Below are positions 24,400 to 34,553 of a DNA stretch of 64,000 bases, in pieces. The notes below the pieces were generated by a model. The model was given only the letters and a program-made list of their open reading frames with translations. It did no database searches and was not told the origin of the DNA. The stretch covers positions 1 to 64,000 of the forward strand of contig JAUXXH010000001.1 in assembly GCA_030684935.1 (NCBI GenBank), written 5' to 3'. Source of the stretch: Pseudolabrys sp. GTDB taxonomy: Bacteria; Pseudomonadota; Alphaproteobacteria; Rhizobiales; Xanthobacteraceae. The first letter of the stretch is position 1. Each line of letters begins with the position of its first letter. Position numbers and translations under genes: made by a program.

Positions 24400-26613
24400 T
24401 TAGGCGGCCGCCGCCTGCACCGCGCCCGCCACCAGCGTCACGTCGGCAAAGCCCGCCAGCATCATCCTGTCGCGCGCGGCGCGCGTCGACGGATTGGCCG
24501 GATCGGCCGACACCAGCACGGCGCGCTGGGCCAGCGGCGCGAACCGCTCCACCGCCACATCGGCAGCGGAGCCGGCATCGATCACCACGTGATTGTAGCT
24601 TTGCACCAGCGCTTCGATCACCGTCGCCAGCATTGGGGACGCGGCCAGCAACGGGCCGTCATTGCCGACATTGCCGGTGGCGATCAGGTGGACGTTGGAA
24701 TACTGGTCGCGGGTAATGATATCGCCGAACGAAGCGGCGCCGCGCACCAGTTCGGCCACACCCGGCGCATTCGGATCGGTTGAAATCACCGACAGATTCG
24801 GTGCGCCGAAGGCGAAATCGACCAGCACCACATTGGCTTCCTTGGCCAGCGCCCGGGCCAGCGTGATGGCGGCATAAGTCGTGCCAGCGTTGCGCATGGC
24901 ACCGACCACGGTGACACGACGGCCGGCATCGCCCGCCTGGCGCAGGCTTTGCGCGATCTGATCGATGGTGCTGACCGCCAGCGGGACCGCGGCGGCAGCG
25001 GCCAGACCCATCGCCGGCGCGAATGCGGGAGCGACCGGCTGGGCGAAGGTCGGCGCCAGCGGCGGAGATGGCACGCGCGGCAACGGGGCCGCGAACATCG
25101 GCTGCTGCGGCGGCGGTGGCGGCGCAAAGGACGGCGCGGCGACGCCGGCCGGCCCGTAACCGTAGGCATAGGGCGTTGGCGTCGGCGCCGCCAGCAGCGC
25201 GCCGGTCACCGTGAAGCCGGCCGACAGGGCGAAAGCGGCAAAGGCGGCAATTAGCACCGTCGGCAATTTCTTCGGATAGCTCGGATTGATGGCCGGGGTC
25301 GCGCGCGAAATGATCCGGGCTTCCGGCGGCGCGGCGTTGATGTTGTCGCGGGCGCTCGCTTCACGGTATTTGGCCAGATACGATTCGAGCAGATCGCGCT
25401 GCGTCTTGGCCTCGCGCTCGAGCGCGCGCAGCTGGACATCCTGCTCGTTGGTCTGCGAGGCGAGTTTCTTCACCTGATCGAGGCTGGCGGACAGCGTTTC
25501 CACCCGATTGCCGGCGACCTTTGCGTCATTGTCGAGCTGGCGCGCCAGCCGCTCGCCTTCGGTGCGGACCTGACGGTCGATCTCGGCGATCTGCGCCCGC
25601 AACTCCTTGATACGCGGATGCTGATCCATCAACGTGGTCGACTGCTCCGCCAACTGGGAGCGGAGAGCAATGCGCTGCTCCACCAGCCGGCGCATCGAGT
25701 CGGAGTTGGCGATGTCGGATGATTCGATCGGCCGCCCGGACCGAACCTGTTCGCGAATCTGCTGCGCCCGCGCCTCCAGATCGGCCTTCTGTCCCCGCGC
25801 AGCGGAGATCTGCGAATTGATTTCGGTCAGTTGCTGGGTGGGCAATGACGTGTTGTTCGAACCCGAGAACAGGTTTGCACTGACGCGGTAGCCCTCAACC
25901 TTGGCTTCCGCCTCTTCCACCCGCGTACGCATCCGGTCGATTTCGACCGCGAGCCAATCGCCGGCGGCGCGGGTTTGCCCCTGCTTGGCCGACTGCTGCA
26001 GGCTGAGATAGGTCTCGGCGACGCTATTGGCGACCCGCGCCGCCAGTTCGGGGTCGGCCGACGCGAAATCGACCACGATGACGCGCGATTTCTCGATCGC
26101 ATAGACATTGAGCCGGTCGTAGAAGGCCTCAAGAATGCGCTCTTCTTCCGACAGCGTGCTCGGGTTGCGCCCCATGCCGAACAATCCCAGCAACGAACGC
26201 AATCCGCCGCCGCCCGAACCGAATTCGGGATTGCTGGCCAGGTTTTCCTTCTTGATGACTTCGCGCGCCAGATCGCGCGACAACACGACCTGGATCTGAC
26301 TGGCAACCGCATCGGGATCGAGATTGGTGCTTCGGTCGCCACCGTTCCTGTCGGCTTCGGCACGCATGAACACGCTCTCGCGCACCTCAAGCAGCAAACG
26401 TGCTTCGGAGCGGTAGCGCGGGGTGATCGAGTTGACGATAACCAAAGCGCCGATGGCCGCGATCAGCGTGAAGCCGATGATCGCGTTTTTCTTTTGCCAC
26501 AGGGCGAGGCCCAGACCGCGCATGTCCGGCTCGCCATTGACGATGACGGGCGGCGCAACAACGGGGGGCGGCGGCGGCGCGTCGGCGGGTTTCGCTTTTC
26601 TACGGAAAAACAT
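24400..26613 (-). CDS. Wzz/BY-kinase-like exopolysaccharide chain-length protein with degenerate ATPase domain
   Basis: A 737-residue inner-membrane protein. Domains in order: Pro-rich cytoplasmic N terminus; TM1 (44-61); periplasmic Wzz/GNVR region with long coiled coils; TM2 (about 451-475); a Pro/Ala-rich linker (PPPPPQQPMF); and a cytoplasmic CpsD-like domain from about 550. In that domain the P-loop reads GAMRNAGTTYAAI, with Thr in place of the GKS/T lysine; Walker A' is VLVDFAFGAP and no tyrosine cluster ends the protein. It probably sets chain length but should not work as a tyrosine kinase. GGAG before ATG 26613 sets the start. Confidence 0.87.
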   Translation of the reverse strand: MFFRRKAKPADAPPPPPVVAPPVIVNGEPDMRGLGLALWQKKNAIIGFTLIAAIGALVIVNSITPRYRSEARLLLEVRESVFMRAEADRNGGDRSTNLDPDAVASQIQVVLSRDLAREVIKKENLASNPEFGSGGGGLRSLLGLFGMGRNPSTLSEEERILEAFYDRLNVYAIEKSRVIVVDFASADPELAARVANSVAETYLSLQQSAKQGQTRAAGDWLAVEIDRMRTRVEEAEAKVEGYRVSANLFSGSNNTSLPTQQLTEINSQISAARGQKADLEARAQQIREQVRSGRPIESSDIANSDSMRRLVEQRIALRSQLAEQSTTLMDQHPRIKELRAQIAEIDRQVRTEGERLARQLDNDAKVAGNRVETLSASLDQVKKLASQTNEQDVQLRALEREAKTQRDLLESYLAKYREASARDNINAAPPEARIISRATPAINPSYPKKLPTVLIAAFAAFALSAGFTVTGALLAAPTPTPYAYGYGPAGVAAPSFAPPPPPQQPMFAAPLPRVPSPPLAPTFAQPVAPAFAPAMGLAAAAAVPLAVSTIDQIAQSLRQAGDAGRRVTVVGAMRNAGTTYAAITLARALAKEANVVLVDFAFGAPNLSVISTDPNAPGVAELVRGAASFGDIITRDQYSNVHLIATGNVGNDGPLLAASPMLATVIEALVQSYNHVVIDAGSAADVAVERFAPLAQRAVLVSADPANPSTRAARDRMMLAGFADVTLVAGAVQAAAA

Positions 26614-26771
26614 CGCTACTCCAAAGCGCACAACACTGTGGCACGGAGACGATCTCACCCTATTATGGTTGCTACCCCGTTAACTTGACTCAGGATTTCG
26701 GCCCCGGAGAGGTATTCTTAACCATCCGGACTGCTCTATGGCGCGGGGATCTCCTTTTTGGCATGGGGTTG

Positions 26772-27908
26772 ATGACGGCACTCAACATTCTGCATGTATT
26801 CCGGGCGCCGGTCGGCGGCCTGTTCCGTCACGTGCGGGATCTGGCGCGGGCGCAAGCCGAACGCGGCCATCGGGTCGGCCTGATCGCCGACAGCAACACC
26901 GGCGGCGAGCACGCCAAGGCGTTCTTGGACGAACTCGCACCCTTCCTGGCGCTTGGCCTCAGCCGCGTTCCGATGCAGCGCACGCCAGGCCTGGGCGACA
27001 TCGCGGCGTTGCGCCATGTGGCAGGCCGGGCCGCCGAGACGAGCGCCGACATCGTGCACGGCCACGGCGCCAAAGGCGGGGCCTATGCCCGTTTGTGCTT
27101 TGGCGCGCCGCGCGCGGTGCGCGTCTATACACCGCACGGCGGCAGCCTGCTGTTCGGTCACGATACGCTGGCGGGTCGTATCTATCTCGGCACCGAGCGG
27201 CTTTTGATGCGGCGCGGCGACCTGTTTTTATTCGAAAGCGAGTACAGCGCCGCGATGTTTCGCCGCAAGATTGGCGAGCCGAGCGGCGCGGTTCGCGTCG
27301 TTCACAATGGCGTATCGCGTGACGAATTTGAGCCGATTGTGCCCCTGCCCGATGCGACGGATCTGGTGTTCCTCGGCGAAATGCGGCTGCTGAAAGGCGT
27401 CGATGTGCTGATCGAGGCTGTCGCGCAACTGCGCCGCGATGGACGCAGCGTGACGGCAACGCTGGTCGGCGACGGCCCGGATCGCGCCGTGTTCGTTGCG
27501 CAGGTCGAAAAACTGAACCTCGGCAACGCGATCCGGTTTATGCCGGCGATGTCGGCGCGGCAGGCGCAACCGCACGGCCGTCTCATGGTGGCGCCGTCGC
27601 GACAGGAATCCCTGCCCTATGTGGTGCTGGAAACCGCCGCCGCCGCCATGCCGCTGATCACCACCAATGTCGGCGGCATCCCGGAAATCTACGGTCCCCT
27701 GAGCGACCGGCTGGTTCCGCCCGGTGACGCTCCGGCTCTGGCCCACGCCATTGCCACCGCCATGGACGATCCGGCAGGAACCGCCGACGCGGTGCGCCGC
27801 CTGCAACAGCGCGTCGCCACCTCGTTTTCGATCGAGAGCATGGTCGAAGGCGTGCTGGCCGCCTATCAGACCGGGCTCGAAGCGCTGCACAAAAACGGCC
27901 GCCGTTAA
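26772..27908 (+). CDS. Glycosyltransferase family 4 protein
   Basis: A 378-residue GT-B enzyme expected to add a sugar to the lipid-linked exopolysaccharide unit. It begins ALNILHVFRAPVGGLFRHV, the GT4 N-terminal loop, followed by DIVHGHGAKGG. The C-terminal donor site has FLGEMRLLKGVDVLIEA and the ESLPYVVLETAAAAMPLI segment with the conserved E-x7-E spacing. I start at ATG 26772, where homology begins; an ATG at 26763 is equally placed. It is divergent from the Wzz-like gene and followed by the sugar transferase. Confidence 0.88.
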   Translation: MTALNILHVFRAPVGGLFRHVRDLARAQAERGHRVGLIADSNTGGEHAKAFLDELAPFLALGLSRVPMQRTPGLGDIAALRHVAGRAAETSADIVHGHGAKGGAYARLCFGAPRAVRVYTPHGGSLLFGHDTLAGRIYLGTERLLMRRGDLFLFESEYSAAMFRRKIGEPSGAVRVVHNGVSRDEFEPIVPLPDATDLVFLGEMRLLKGVDVLIEAVAQLRRDGRSVTATLVGDGPDRAVFVAQVEKLNLGNAIRFMPAMSARQAQPHGRLMVAPSRQESLPYVVLETAAAAMPLITTNVGGIPEIYGPLSDRLVPPGDAPALAHAIATAMDDPAGTADAVRRLQQRVATSFSIESMVEGVLAAYQTGLEALHKNGRR

Positions 27909-27989
27909 GACTTTTTTGCCATCGCGGCTAAGCCTTTTTTGACACTCTTTCCCTAGAATTTTCCGGGATTTAGAGACGCTGCCGCTGCG

Positions 27990-29582
27990 GTGAAGAGACT
28001 GCGGCTGGCTCACTTGATGGCAACCGCAATGATCGACTCCGATGTTCGCGCCTCGTTGAAGGCTGACAGCGCCGCCGTGGTGCTTGAAACGCTGCGCGGC
28101 GGCGCCCGCGCGGCGCCGAAGATTCCGCCGCTATCGCCCGCGGCCATAGCCGTCGCCTCCCAGCCGTTGCCCGCGCCGATCTCGCCGATCGTGCTCGCCG
28201 GCTTCGTGCGGATGGTCGAATTTTCGCTGATCGTGCTGGTCGGCATGGCGGTGTTTGCCGCCTATCTGCCGAGCGGCGAAGGATTGTTCTGGCTGTATCT
28301 GGCGGCGTCGCTCGTCGTCGGCGCGCTGGCGATGCTGGCTTTCCAGGTCGCCGATATCTACCAGGTGCAGGCCTTCCGCGGCCACGAGAAGCAATACATG
28401 CGGCTCGCATCGGCCTGGTCGGTGGTGTTCCTGATTGCCATCGGCGCGTCGTTTTTTGCCAAGGCGGCGCCGATGTTCTCGCGCGTCTGGCTCGGCGCAT
28501 TCTATGTCGCCGGGCTGGCGGCGCTGATCGTGTCGCGCAAGATCCTGTTCCTGATGGTGCGAAAGTGGACCCGGGAAGGCCGCCTCACCCGCCGCACCGT
28601 CATTGTCGGCGGCGGCGATCCCGGCGCGCGCGTGATCGAGGAACTGCGCAAGCAGAAGGATTCCGGCGTCGAAATCGTCGGCGTCTTTGACGACCGTGGC
28701 GATGACCGCAGCAGCGCCGAGTGCGCAGGCGAACCCAAGCTCGGCACCGTCGACAACCTCATCGAGTTCGGCCGCCGCACCCGCGTCGATCTGGTGATCT
28801 TCTCGCTGCCGATCTCGGCCGAGAACCGAATCCTAGCGATGCTGAAAAAGCTGTGGGTGCTGCCGCTCGACATCCGTCTTGCGGCGCACACCAACAAGCT
28901 GCAGTTCCGCCCGCGGTCCTATTCCTACATCGGCAACGTCCCTGTGATCGACGTGTTCGACCGCCCGATCGCCGATTGGGACGTGGTGATGAAATGGCTG
29001 TTCGACAAGATCATCGGCAGCATGCTGCTGCTGCTGTCATTGCCGGTGCTGGCCCTCGTCGCCATCGCCATCAAGCTCGACAGCCGCGGCCCGGTGTTTT
29101 TCAAACAGAAACGCTACGGCTTCAACAACGATCTGATCGAGGTCTATAAATTCCGATCGATGTATGTCGAGTCCGCCGACGCCACCGCCAGCAAACTGGT
29201 GACCAAAGACGATCCGCGCGTCACCCGCGTCGGCCGCTTCATCCGCAAGGCGAGCCTCGACGAACTGCCGCAGCTGTTCAACGTGGTGTTCAAGGGCAAC
29301 CTGTCGCTGGTCGGCCCGCGCCCGCATGCGGTCAACGCCAAGGCCGAAGCCCGCCTCTACACCGAAGCGGTCGACGGCTATTTCGCCCGCCACCGGGTCA
29401 AGCCGGGCATCACCGGCTGGGCGCAGATCAACGGCTGGCGCGGTGAAACCGACACCCAGGAAAAGATCCAGAAGCGCGTCGAGCACGACCTTTACTACAT
29501 CGAGAACTGGTCGGTGTTATTCGACCTCGACATCGTCATCCGCACGCCGTTCGCGCTGCTCAAATCCGAGAACGCATATTGA
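27990..29582 (+). CDS. Undecaprenyl-phosphate phosphosugar transferase (WcaJ/ExoY family), exopolysaccharide priming
   Basis: A 530-residue polyisoprenyl-phosphate hexose-1-phosphate transferase that starts repeat-unit assembly on undecaprenyl phosphate. It has four to five N-terminal helices, a CoA_binding_3 Rossmann-like domain ([19 protein letters not shown], then [10 protein letters not shown]) and a C-terminal bacterial sugar transferase domain with [30 protein letters not shown] and [16 protein letters not shown]. The GTG at 27990 gives the longest product; ATGs at 28017 and 28029 are alternatives. Its stop overlaps the next gene's TTG (TTGA). Confidence 0.95.
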   Translation: MKRLRLAHLMATAMIDSDVRASLKADSAAVVLETLRGGARAAPKIPPLSPAAIAVASQPLPAPISPIVLAGFVRMVEFSLIVLVGMAVFAAYLPSGEGLFWLYLAASLVVGALAMLAFQVADIYQVQAFRGHEKQYMRLASAWSVVFLIAIGASFFAKAAPMFSRVWLGAFYVAGLAALIVSRKILFLMVRKWTREGRLTRRTVIVGGGDPGARVIEELRKQKDSGVEIVGVFDDRGDDRSSAECAGEPKLGTVDNLIEFGRRTRVDLVIFSLPISAENRILAMLKKLWVLPLDIRLAAHTNKLQFRPRSYSYIGNVPVIDVFDRPIADWDVVMKWLFDKIIGSMLLLLSLPVLALVAIAIKLDSRGPVFFKQKRYGFNNDLIEVYKFRSMYVESADATASKLVTKDDPRVTRVGRFIRKASLDELPQLFNVVFKGNLSLVGPRPHAVNAKAEARLYTEAVDGYFARHRVKPGITGWAQINGWRGETDTQEKIQKRVEHDLYYIENWSVLFDLDIVIRTPFALLKSENAY

Positions 29583-30889
29583 TCACCGCGCGCGATATGG
29601 CGGTCGCCGGCGGGCCGGCTATGGCCATGCCACCGATCTACGCCGCTCCCGTGCAGGCGATCCCGGCGCCGGCCACGGGCCTGCGCGAGCGCATTCTGCT
29701 CGTGGTGCTATACCTGACGGTGCTGGCCAGTTCGGTCGCGGTGATCGAGCCATCGCCGCATGATGCATTGATGGGCGTGCTGCTGATTGCCTGCCTGATC
29801 GCCGGCATCCGCTTTGATCGCCTGCTGGCGGTGCCGTTCCTGCTGCTGTTGATGTGGAACGTCGCCGGACTGATGTCCTTGATGAACGTGCCGGCCGACG
29901 CCAAAGCCGTGCAGTACGCCGCAACGTCGGTCTACCTCGCAGTCGCCGCCATGATTTTCGCACTCCTATTGACGCAGAACACCATGGCCCGCATCGGCGC
30001 CCTCCGTTCGGCCTATGTGCTGACCGCGACCCTGGCGGCCCTGGCCGGCATCGCCGGCTACTTCAGCCTGTTTCCCGGCGCGCACGAGCAGTTCGCCACC
30101 AACGACCGCGCGCTCGGCGGCTTCAAGGACCCGAACGTGTTCGGGCCGTTCCTGATCTGGCCGCTGCTGATCGTCGTCGAGCGCATGTTGCTGCGCAAGA
30201 TCACCCTGCTCGGCCTGGCCACCACCTTCATCCTGCTGCTGGGCCTGCTGCTGAGCTTCTCGCGCGGCGCCTGGTTTCACTTCACGATATCCGCATTCGT
30301 CATGGTCGCGGTAAGCTTCATCACCGCCGAGACGCCCCGTATCCGCATGCGCCTGTTCGCCATGAGCGCGATCAGCCTGGCAGCGCTGGCGGGTCTGCTG
30401 ATGGTTCTGCTGTCGTTCGGCGCCATCGGCGAAATGTTCATGAACCGCGCGCAGCTGATCCAGAGCTACGATGTCGGCGATGGCGGACGCTTCAAGCTGC
30501 AGGAACTGGCGCTTGGCGCCATGCTGAAATTTCCGAACGGCATGGGTCCCTTCGAATTCGCTGCCGTTTACGGCTTGCAGCAGCACAACGTCTACCTGCA
30601 GGCCTTTCTGGTTTACGGCTGGGTCGGCGGCGTGTCCTATCTGATGCTGCTGTTCGCCACCGTCTGGATCGCGCTGCGGACGGTGTTCGTCCGCACGCCG
30701 TGGCAGCCTTATATGATCGTGTCGTTCGCCACCTTCGTCGGCGTCTGCGCCGAAGGCTTCGTCATCGACACCGATCACTGGCGGCATTTCTTTCTGCTGC
30801 TCGGCCTGATCTGGGGCCTGGCCGCCGCGACCCGCCATTACGCAGGCCGCACCAGCACCGGTCAAACACCCTATGCCTACGCTCGCTGA
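29579..30889 (+). CDS. O-antigen ligase/polymerase-like membrane protein (WaaL/Wzy type)
   Basis: A 436-residue membrane protein with about 10-12 helices and the Wzy_C/O-antigen-ligase region: a large loop with RAQLIQSYDVGDGGRFKLQE, then FPNGMGPFEFAAVYGLQQHNVYLQ-type sequence carrying the conserved H-N. In this locus it most likely polymerises repeat units rather than ligating to lipid A. The start is either TTG 29579, overlapping the previous stop, or ATG 29597; neither has a clear ribosome-binding site. It overlaps the following glycosyltransferase by 17 bases. Confidence 0.85.
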   Translation: MITARDMAVAGGPAMAMPPIYAAPVQAIPAPATGLRERILLVVLYLTVLASSVAVIEPSPHDALMGVLLIACLIAGIRFDRLLAVPFLLLLMWNVAGLMSLMNVPADAKAVQYAATSVYLAVAAMIFALLLTQNTMARIGALRSAYVLTATLAALAGIAGYFSLFPGAHEQFATNDRALGGFKDPNVFGPFLIWPLLIVVERMLLRKITLLGLATTFILLLGLLLSFSRGAWFHFTISAFVMVAVSFITAETPRIRMRLFAMSAISLAALAGLLMVLLSFGAIGEMFMNRAQLIQSYDVGDGGRFKLQELALGAMLKFPNGMGPFEFAAVYGLQQHNVYLQAFLVYGWVGGVSYLMLLFATVWIALRTVFVRTPWQPYMIVSFATFVGVCAEGFVIDTDHWRHFFLLLGLIWGLAAATRHYAGRTSTGQTPYAYAR

Positions 30890-32135
30890 ACCTTTGGCGC
30901 GGCAGAGCGCCCCCGCCAAACCGAGCGTGTTGCGGCGCCTGTGGCGTTTGATTCCGCAACACACCCGCATGCAGATCCAGTCCGACGTGACGCGGATGAT
31001 CGCGCCCAAACCGGACCGCGATGCGGCCGGCGGTTTGCCGGTCGGCATCGCCGGCCTGTTTTCGACCGCCAGCGGCATTGGCGAAGGCGCCCGGCTCGGC
31101 TATGCCGCGCTCGATGCCGCCGGCCTCGCGCCGATGGCGTTCGACCTCAGCCGCACCTTCGGCCAGACCGAATTCAATGGCGCGACACCGCGCCGGCCGT
31201 TGACGCCCGGCGGCGGCGGCACCGTCATCGTCCACCACAACGCCCCGTTCGTGCCGCATGCACTCTGGGCGCTCGGCCGCGACCGCATCAAGGGCCGACG
31301 CATCATCGGCTACTGGGCCTGGGAATTGCCGAAGGTACCGGCGGTCTGGCTGCCCGGCCTGCGCTTTGTCCACGAAATCTGGGTGCCGAGCACCTTCACC
31401 CGCGATGCCGTTGTCGCCGCCACCGACCTGCCGGTGCATGTGGTGCCGCATCCGCTGCCGGCGATGCCGGTGACGCCGGGCATGCGCGCCAAACTTGGTC
31501 TGTCGCCGGACGCCCTGGTGGTGCTCAACGTTTTTCACCTCGGCTCGGCCTTCAGCCGCAAGAACCCGCTGGCTGCGGTCGCCGCCTTCCGCCAGGCCTT
31601 CGGCGACGATCCCAGCCGTGTCCTGGCGATCAAGCTGATCGACAATGGCAGCGCCCAAAATGCGCAGCGCGAACTTGATGCCGCCATCGCCGGCGCGGCC
31701 AATATCCGTCTGATCGAGGGCATGCTGCCGGAAGCTGATATGGCCGGGCTGATGCAGGCGGCCGACATCGTCATCTCGCTGCACCGCTCGGAAGGCTTCG
31801 GCCTGGTGCCGGCGCAGGCCATGGCGCTCGGCAAGCCGGTCATCGCCACCGGCTGGTCCGGCAATCTCGACTTCATGAACAAGAATAATTCGGCGCTGGT
31901 GCGCTATTCGCTCATTCCCGTGCGCGATGCCGACGGCGCCTTCGACGAAGCCGATCAACGCTGGGCCGATGCCGATGTCGACCACGCCGCCGAATGGCTG
32001 CGCCGTCTCGCCGGCGATGAGGCCTTGCGGCAGCGGCTGGGCGACGCCGCGACTGCCGACGTCCATGCGCTGCTGTCGCCGGAAAAGTTCTCACAACACG
32101 TCGTCAGCCTGCTCGAGTCCGGAAAGAACCCCTGA
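30873..32135 (+). CDS. Glycosyltransferase family 4 protein
   Basis: A 420-residue GT-B glycosyltransferase. After a roughly 55-residue variable start come PVGIAGLFSTASGIGEGARL, the segment IGYWAWELPKVPAVW and VPSTFTRDAV, then the C-terminal donor site VLNVFHLGSAFSRKNPLAAV and RSEGFGLVPAQAMALGKPVI (E-x7-E type). The GYWAWELP pattern is seen in exopolysaccharide glycosyltransferases of rhizobia. It overlaps the upstream gene and ends one base into the next ATG, so the three genes are tightly coupled. Confidence 0.88.
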   Translation: MPTLAEPLARQSAPAKPSVLRRLWRLIPQHTRMQIQSDVTRMIAPKPDRDAAGGLPVGIAGLFSTASGIGEGARLGYAALDAAGLAPMAFDLSRTFGQTEFNGATPRRPLTPGGGGTVIVHHNAPFVPHALWALGRDRIKGRRIIGYWAWELPKVPAVWLPGLRFVHEIWVPSTFTRDAVVAATDLPVHVVPHPLPAMPVTPGMRAKLGLSPDALVVLNVFHLGSAFSRKNPLAAVAAFRQAFGDDPSRVLAIKLIDNGSAQNAQRELDAAIAGAANIRLIEGMLPEADMAGLMQAADIVISLHRSEGFGLVPAQAMALGKPVIATGWSGNLDFMNKNNSALVRYSLIPVRDADGAFDEADQRWADADVDHAAEWLRRLAGDEALRQRLGDAATADVHALLSPEKFSQHVVSLLESGKNP

Positions 32136-33238
32136 TGTCTTCTCTGCCGCGCATCGCCATCAATGGCCGCTTTCTGACGCAGGTCCCGTCCGGCGTGCAG
32201 CGCTTTGCCGCCGAAACCATCAAGGCGATCGACGCCCAGCTCGACGGCGACTACGCGCATCTGAAAGGCCGCGTCGAGCTTCTGGTGCCGAAGGATTCGC
32301 GCGAGATCCGGCTGAAGAACATTCCGGTACGCCAGGTCGGCCGCTTCGGCGGCTATCTCTGGGAGCAGATCGAATTTCCATTCCATGGGCGCGGGCAGCT
32401 GCTGCTCAATCTGTGCATGATCGGGCCGCTGGTTGCCAAACACCAGATCGTCGTGGTGCATGACGCCACGGTGCCGGCGTTGCCCGACAACTTCTCGCCG
32501 CGTTTTCGCGCCGCCTATATGTTCCTGATCCCGCGGCTGGCGCAGCGCTCGGACCTGATCGTCACGGTGTCGGATTTCTCGCGCCGCGAGATCGGCAAAT
32601 ACTACGGCGTTGATTCCACAAACATGCCGGTCTGCTACGAGGGCGGCGAGCACATCAACCATGAGCCCGCCGACAATTCGATCATTGACCGGCTCGGCAT
32701 CGCCGGTCGCAAATTCTTCCTCGGCGTCGGCGTCGATTCTACCAACAAGAACATCAAGACCGTGGTCAAGGCGTTCCAGCAGGCGCAGATGAAGGACGCC
32801 ATGCTGGTGCTGACGGGCGCGCGCGACGCCCGTGTGTTCCGCAATGCCGATCTTCGGGAATCCGATAACGTGCGCATGGTCGGCTACGTCTCCGACCGCG
32901 AATTGCGGGCTCTCTACGAAAAGGCGCTGGCCCTGGTATTTCCGTCGTTTTACGAAGGCTTCGGCCTGCCGCCGCTCGAGGCCATGAATTGCGGCTGCCC
33001 GGTGATCATCAGCGAACAGCCGGCGCTGCTGGAGGTGTGCGGCGATGCCGCCCTGCACTGCCAGGCAGAAGACGCCGACCAGATCATGCGGCACATGCAG
33101 GCGCTCTACAGCGATCCGGCGCTCTATGCGCGCCTGCAGGCGGCCGGCCGCGAGCGCGCCAAGCGCTTCACCTGGGGCGCGACAGCGCGCTCGCTGCTCG
33201 ATCATTGCCTGCGGCTCGGCGCGAACAAGGCGGCCTGA
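32135..33238 (+). CDS. Glycosyltransferase family 4 protein (mannosyltransferase-like)
   Basis: A 367-residue GT-B enzyme. The N-terminal half has INGRFLTQVPSGVQRFAAE and VVVHDATVPALP; the C-terminal half has GVDSTNKNIKTVVKAF and FPSFYEGFGLPPLEAMNCG, the classic GT4 donor motif with both glutamates. The ATG shares its A with the preceding TGA. It is followed one base after its stop by the flippase gene. Confidence 0.9.
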   Translation: MSSLPRIAINGRFLTQVPSGVQRFAAETIKAIDAQLDGDYAHLKGRVELLVPKDSREIRLKNIPVRQVGRFGGYLWEQIEFPFHGRGQLLLNLCMIGPLVAKHQIVVVHDATVPALPDNFSPRFRAAYMFLIPRLAQRSDLIVTVSDFSRREIGKYYGVDSTNMPVCYEGGEHINHEPADNSIIDRLGIAGRKFFLGVGVDSTNKNIKTVVKAFQQAQMKDAMLVLTGARDARVFRNADLRESDNVRMVGYVSDRELRALYEKALALVFPSFYEGFGLPPLEAMNCGCPVIISEQPALLEVCGDAALHCQAEDADQIMRHMQALYSDPALYARLQAAGRERAKRFTWGATARSLLDHCLRLGANKAA

Positions 33239-33239
33239 C

Positions 33240-34553
33240 ATGGCGCAGAAGATGATCTCGATCCCGTTCTTCCTGCTGCGCGGCACCACCGCCGGCGCGG
33301 CGCTGATCACGGGGCTGTTGCAGACCTTCGTGTTCGCCCATGTGTTGAGCCCGCACCGCTTCTCGGTGTTCATTCTGGTCGGCGCGGTCGGCTATTCGCT
33401 GTGGCTGATCGATTTCGGCGTGGTCAAGATCCTGTTCGTGCGGCTGCGGGCGCGCTTTCTCGCCAAGGATGCAACCGACGACGTGCCCGGCCATGCCACC
33501 GCGGTGGTGCTGTTCTACGGCGCGCTGGTGACCGCGGGTGCGGTGCTGTGTTTCCTGTTCATGGCAACGCAGACCGCCGCCACTTTGGTCGAGGCGGCCG
33601 AGTTCGGCCTGTTCTTCTGGTTCGTGTCGCTCAACCTGGTCTGGTTCGCGCTGCGCAACATCTCGATCGCGGTCGACGAATATGTGCTGTTCGAGGCGCT
33701 GGAGACGCTGCGCCGCGCCGCCTATTTCATCGGCCTTGCCGCGGTCTATTTCGGCATGTCGCTGCTGTCGATGTTGCTGGTGCTGAACGCGCTGTGGGCG
33801 GTCGTCATCTTCGTCTGCGTCAAGCGCATGGTGCTACACGGTGCGCTGACCACACGCCTGCGCGGCACAGCCTCCCGCCTCGCCTCATTCTTCCGCGCCA
33901 ACCGCAGGGATTTCATTGGCAGCGGCGCCTATACCGCGACCGAAATCTACATTTACAACTATCCCTACCTGATCGTCCCGATGCTGTTCGGCCTCGGTGC
34001 GCCGCCGATCATTCTCGACACCACATTCAAGGTGTTTCGCGGCGGCGCCATGGTGTTCGGCGCCGTCAGCGACATTCTGGTACCGCGCCAGACCGCCGCC
34101 CTGGTGGAACGCGACGGGCCGACTTTGGTGCGCGCCACCCTGATTGCGGCCGGGCTCTGCTGCGTGCCGCTGGTAATCGTCTCCTCGATCCTGATTTTCG
34201 CCGGCGAACGGCTGTTCGCGATGCTGCTCGGCGACGCCGCCGTGATGCCGGCGGCGACCACACCGATCCTGATCGCGTTGATGATCGCCAACATGATGAA
34301 GATGGTCTGCCACAGCGTGTTGGTGCACAATGGCTACTTCAAGGACGTCGCGCGCATCGGCGGCTGCGTCGTCGCCGGCATGACGGCGGTCGCCGCCTAT
34401 GCCATCCTCAACCGCCTCGACATCGTGCACTTCCTCGAGGCCTATACCGCCGTCTATGCCTGCGGCGCGATTGCCTCGGTTATTCTGATGATCCGCGGGC
34501 CGATCCGGCTCGCCTACAGCGGCGCGCCAGGCAAGGCTGCGGTCGCACACTAG
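33240..34553 (+). CDS. Wzx-like polysaccharide flippase/membrane protein
   Basis: A 437-residue membrane protein with about 12 hydrophobic helices, resembling Wzx/RfbX lipid-linked oligosaccharide flippases (MOP superfamily): an N-terminal FFLLRGTTAGAALITGLLQT helix and a central TEIYIYNYPYLIVPMLFG segment. The start at ATG 33240 follows the previous stop by one base; the longer frame overlapping the glycosyltransferase is shadow. Together with the initiating transferase and the Wzy-like protein it completes a Wzx/Wzy-type pathway. Its stop codon is inside a CTAG shared with the converging acyltransferase gene. Confidence 0.8.
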   Translation: MAQKMISIPFFLLRGTTAGAALITGLLQTFVFAHVLSPHRFSVFILVGAVGYSLWLIDFGVVKILFVRLRARFLAKDATDDVPGHATAVVLFYGALVTAGAVLCFLFMATQTAATLVEAAEFGLFFWFVSLNLVWFALRNISIAVDEYVLFEALETLRRAAYFIGLAAVYFGMSLLSMLLVLNALWAVVIFVCVKRMVLHGALTTRLRGTASRLASFFRANRRDFIGSGAYTATEIYIYNYPYLIVPMLFGLGAPPIILDTTFKVFRGGAMVFGAVSDILVPRQTAALVERDGPTLVRATLIAAGLCCVPLVIVSSILIFAGERLFAMLLGDAAVMPAATTPILIALMIANMMKMVCHSVLVHNGYFKDVARIGGCVVAGMTAVAAYAILNRLDIVHFLEAYTAVYACGAIASVILMIRGPIRLAYSGAPGKAAVAH

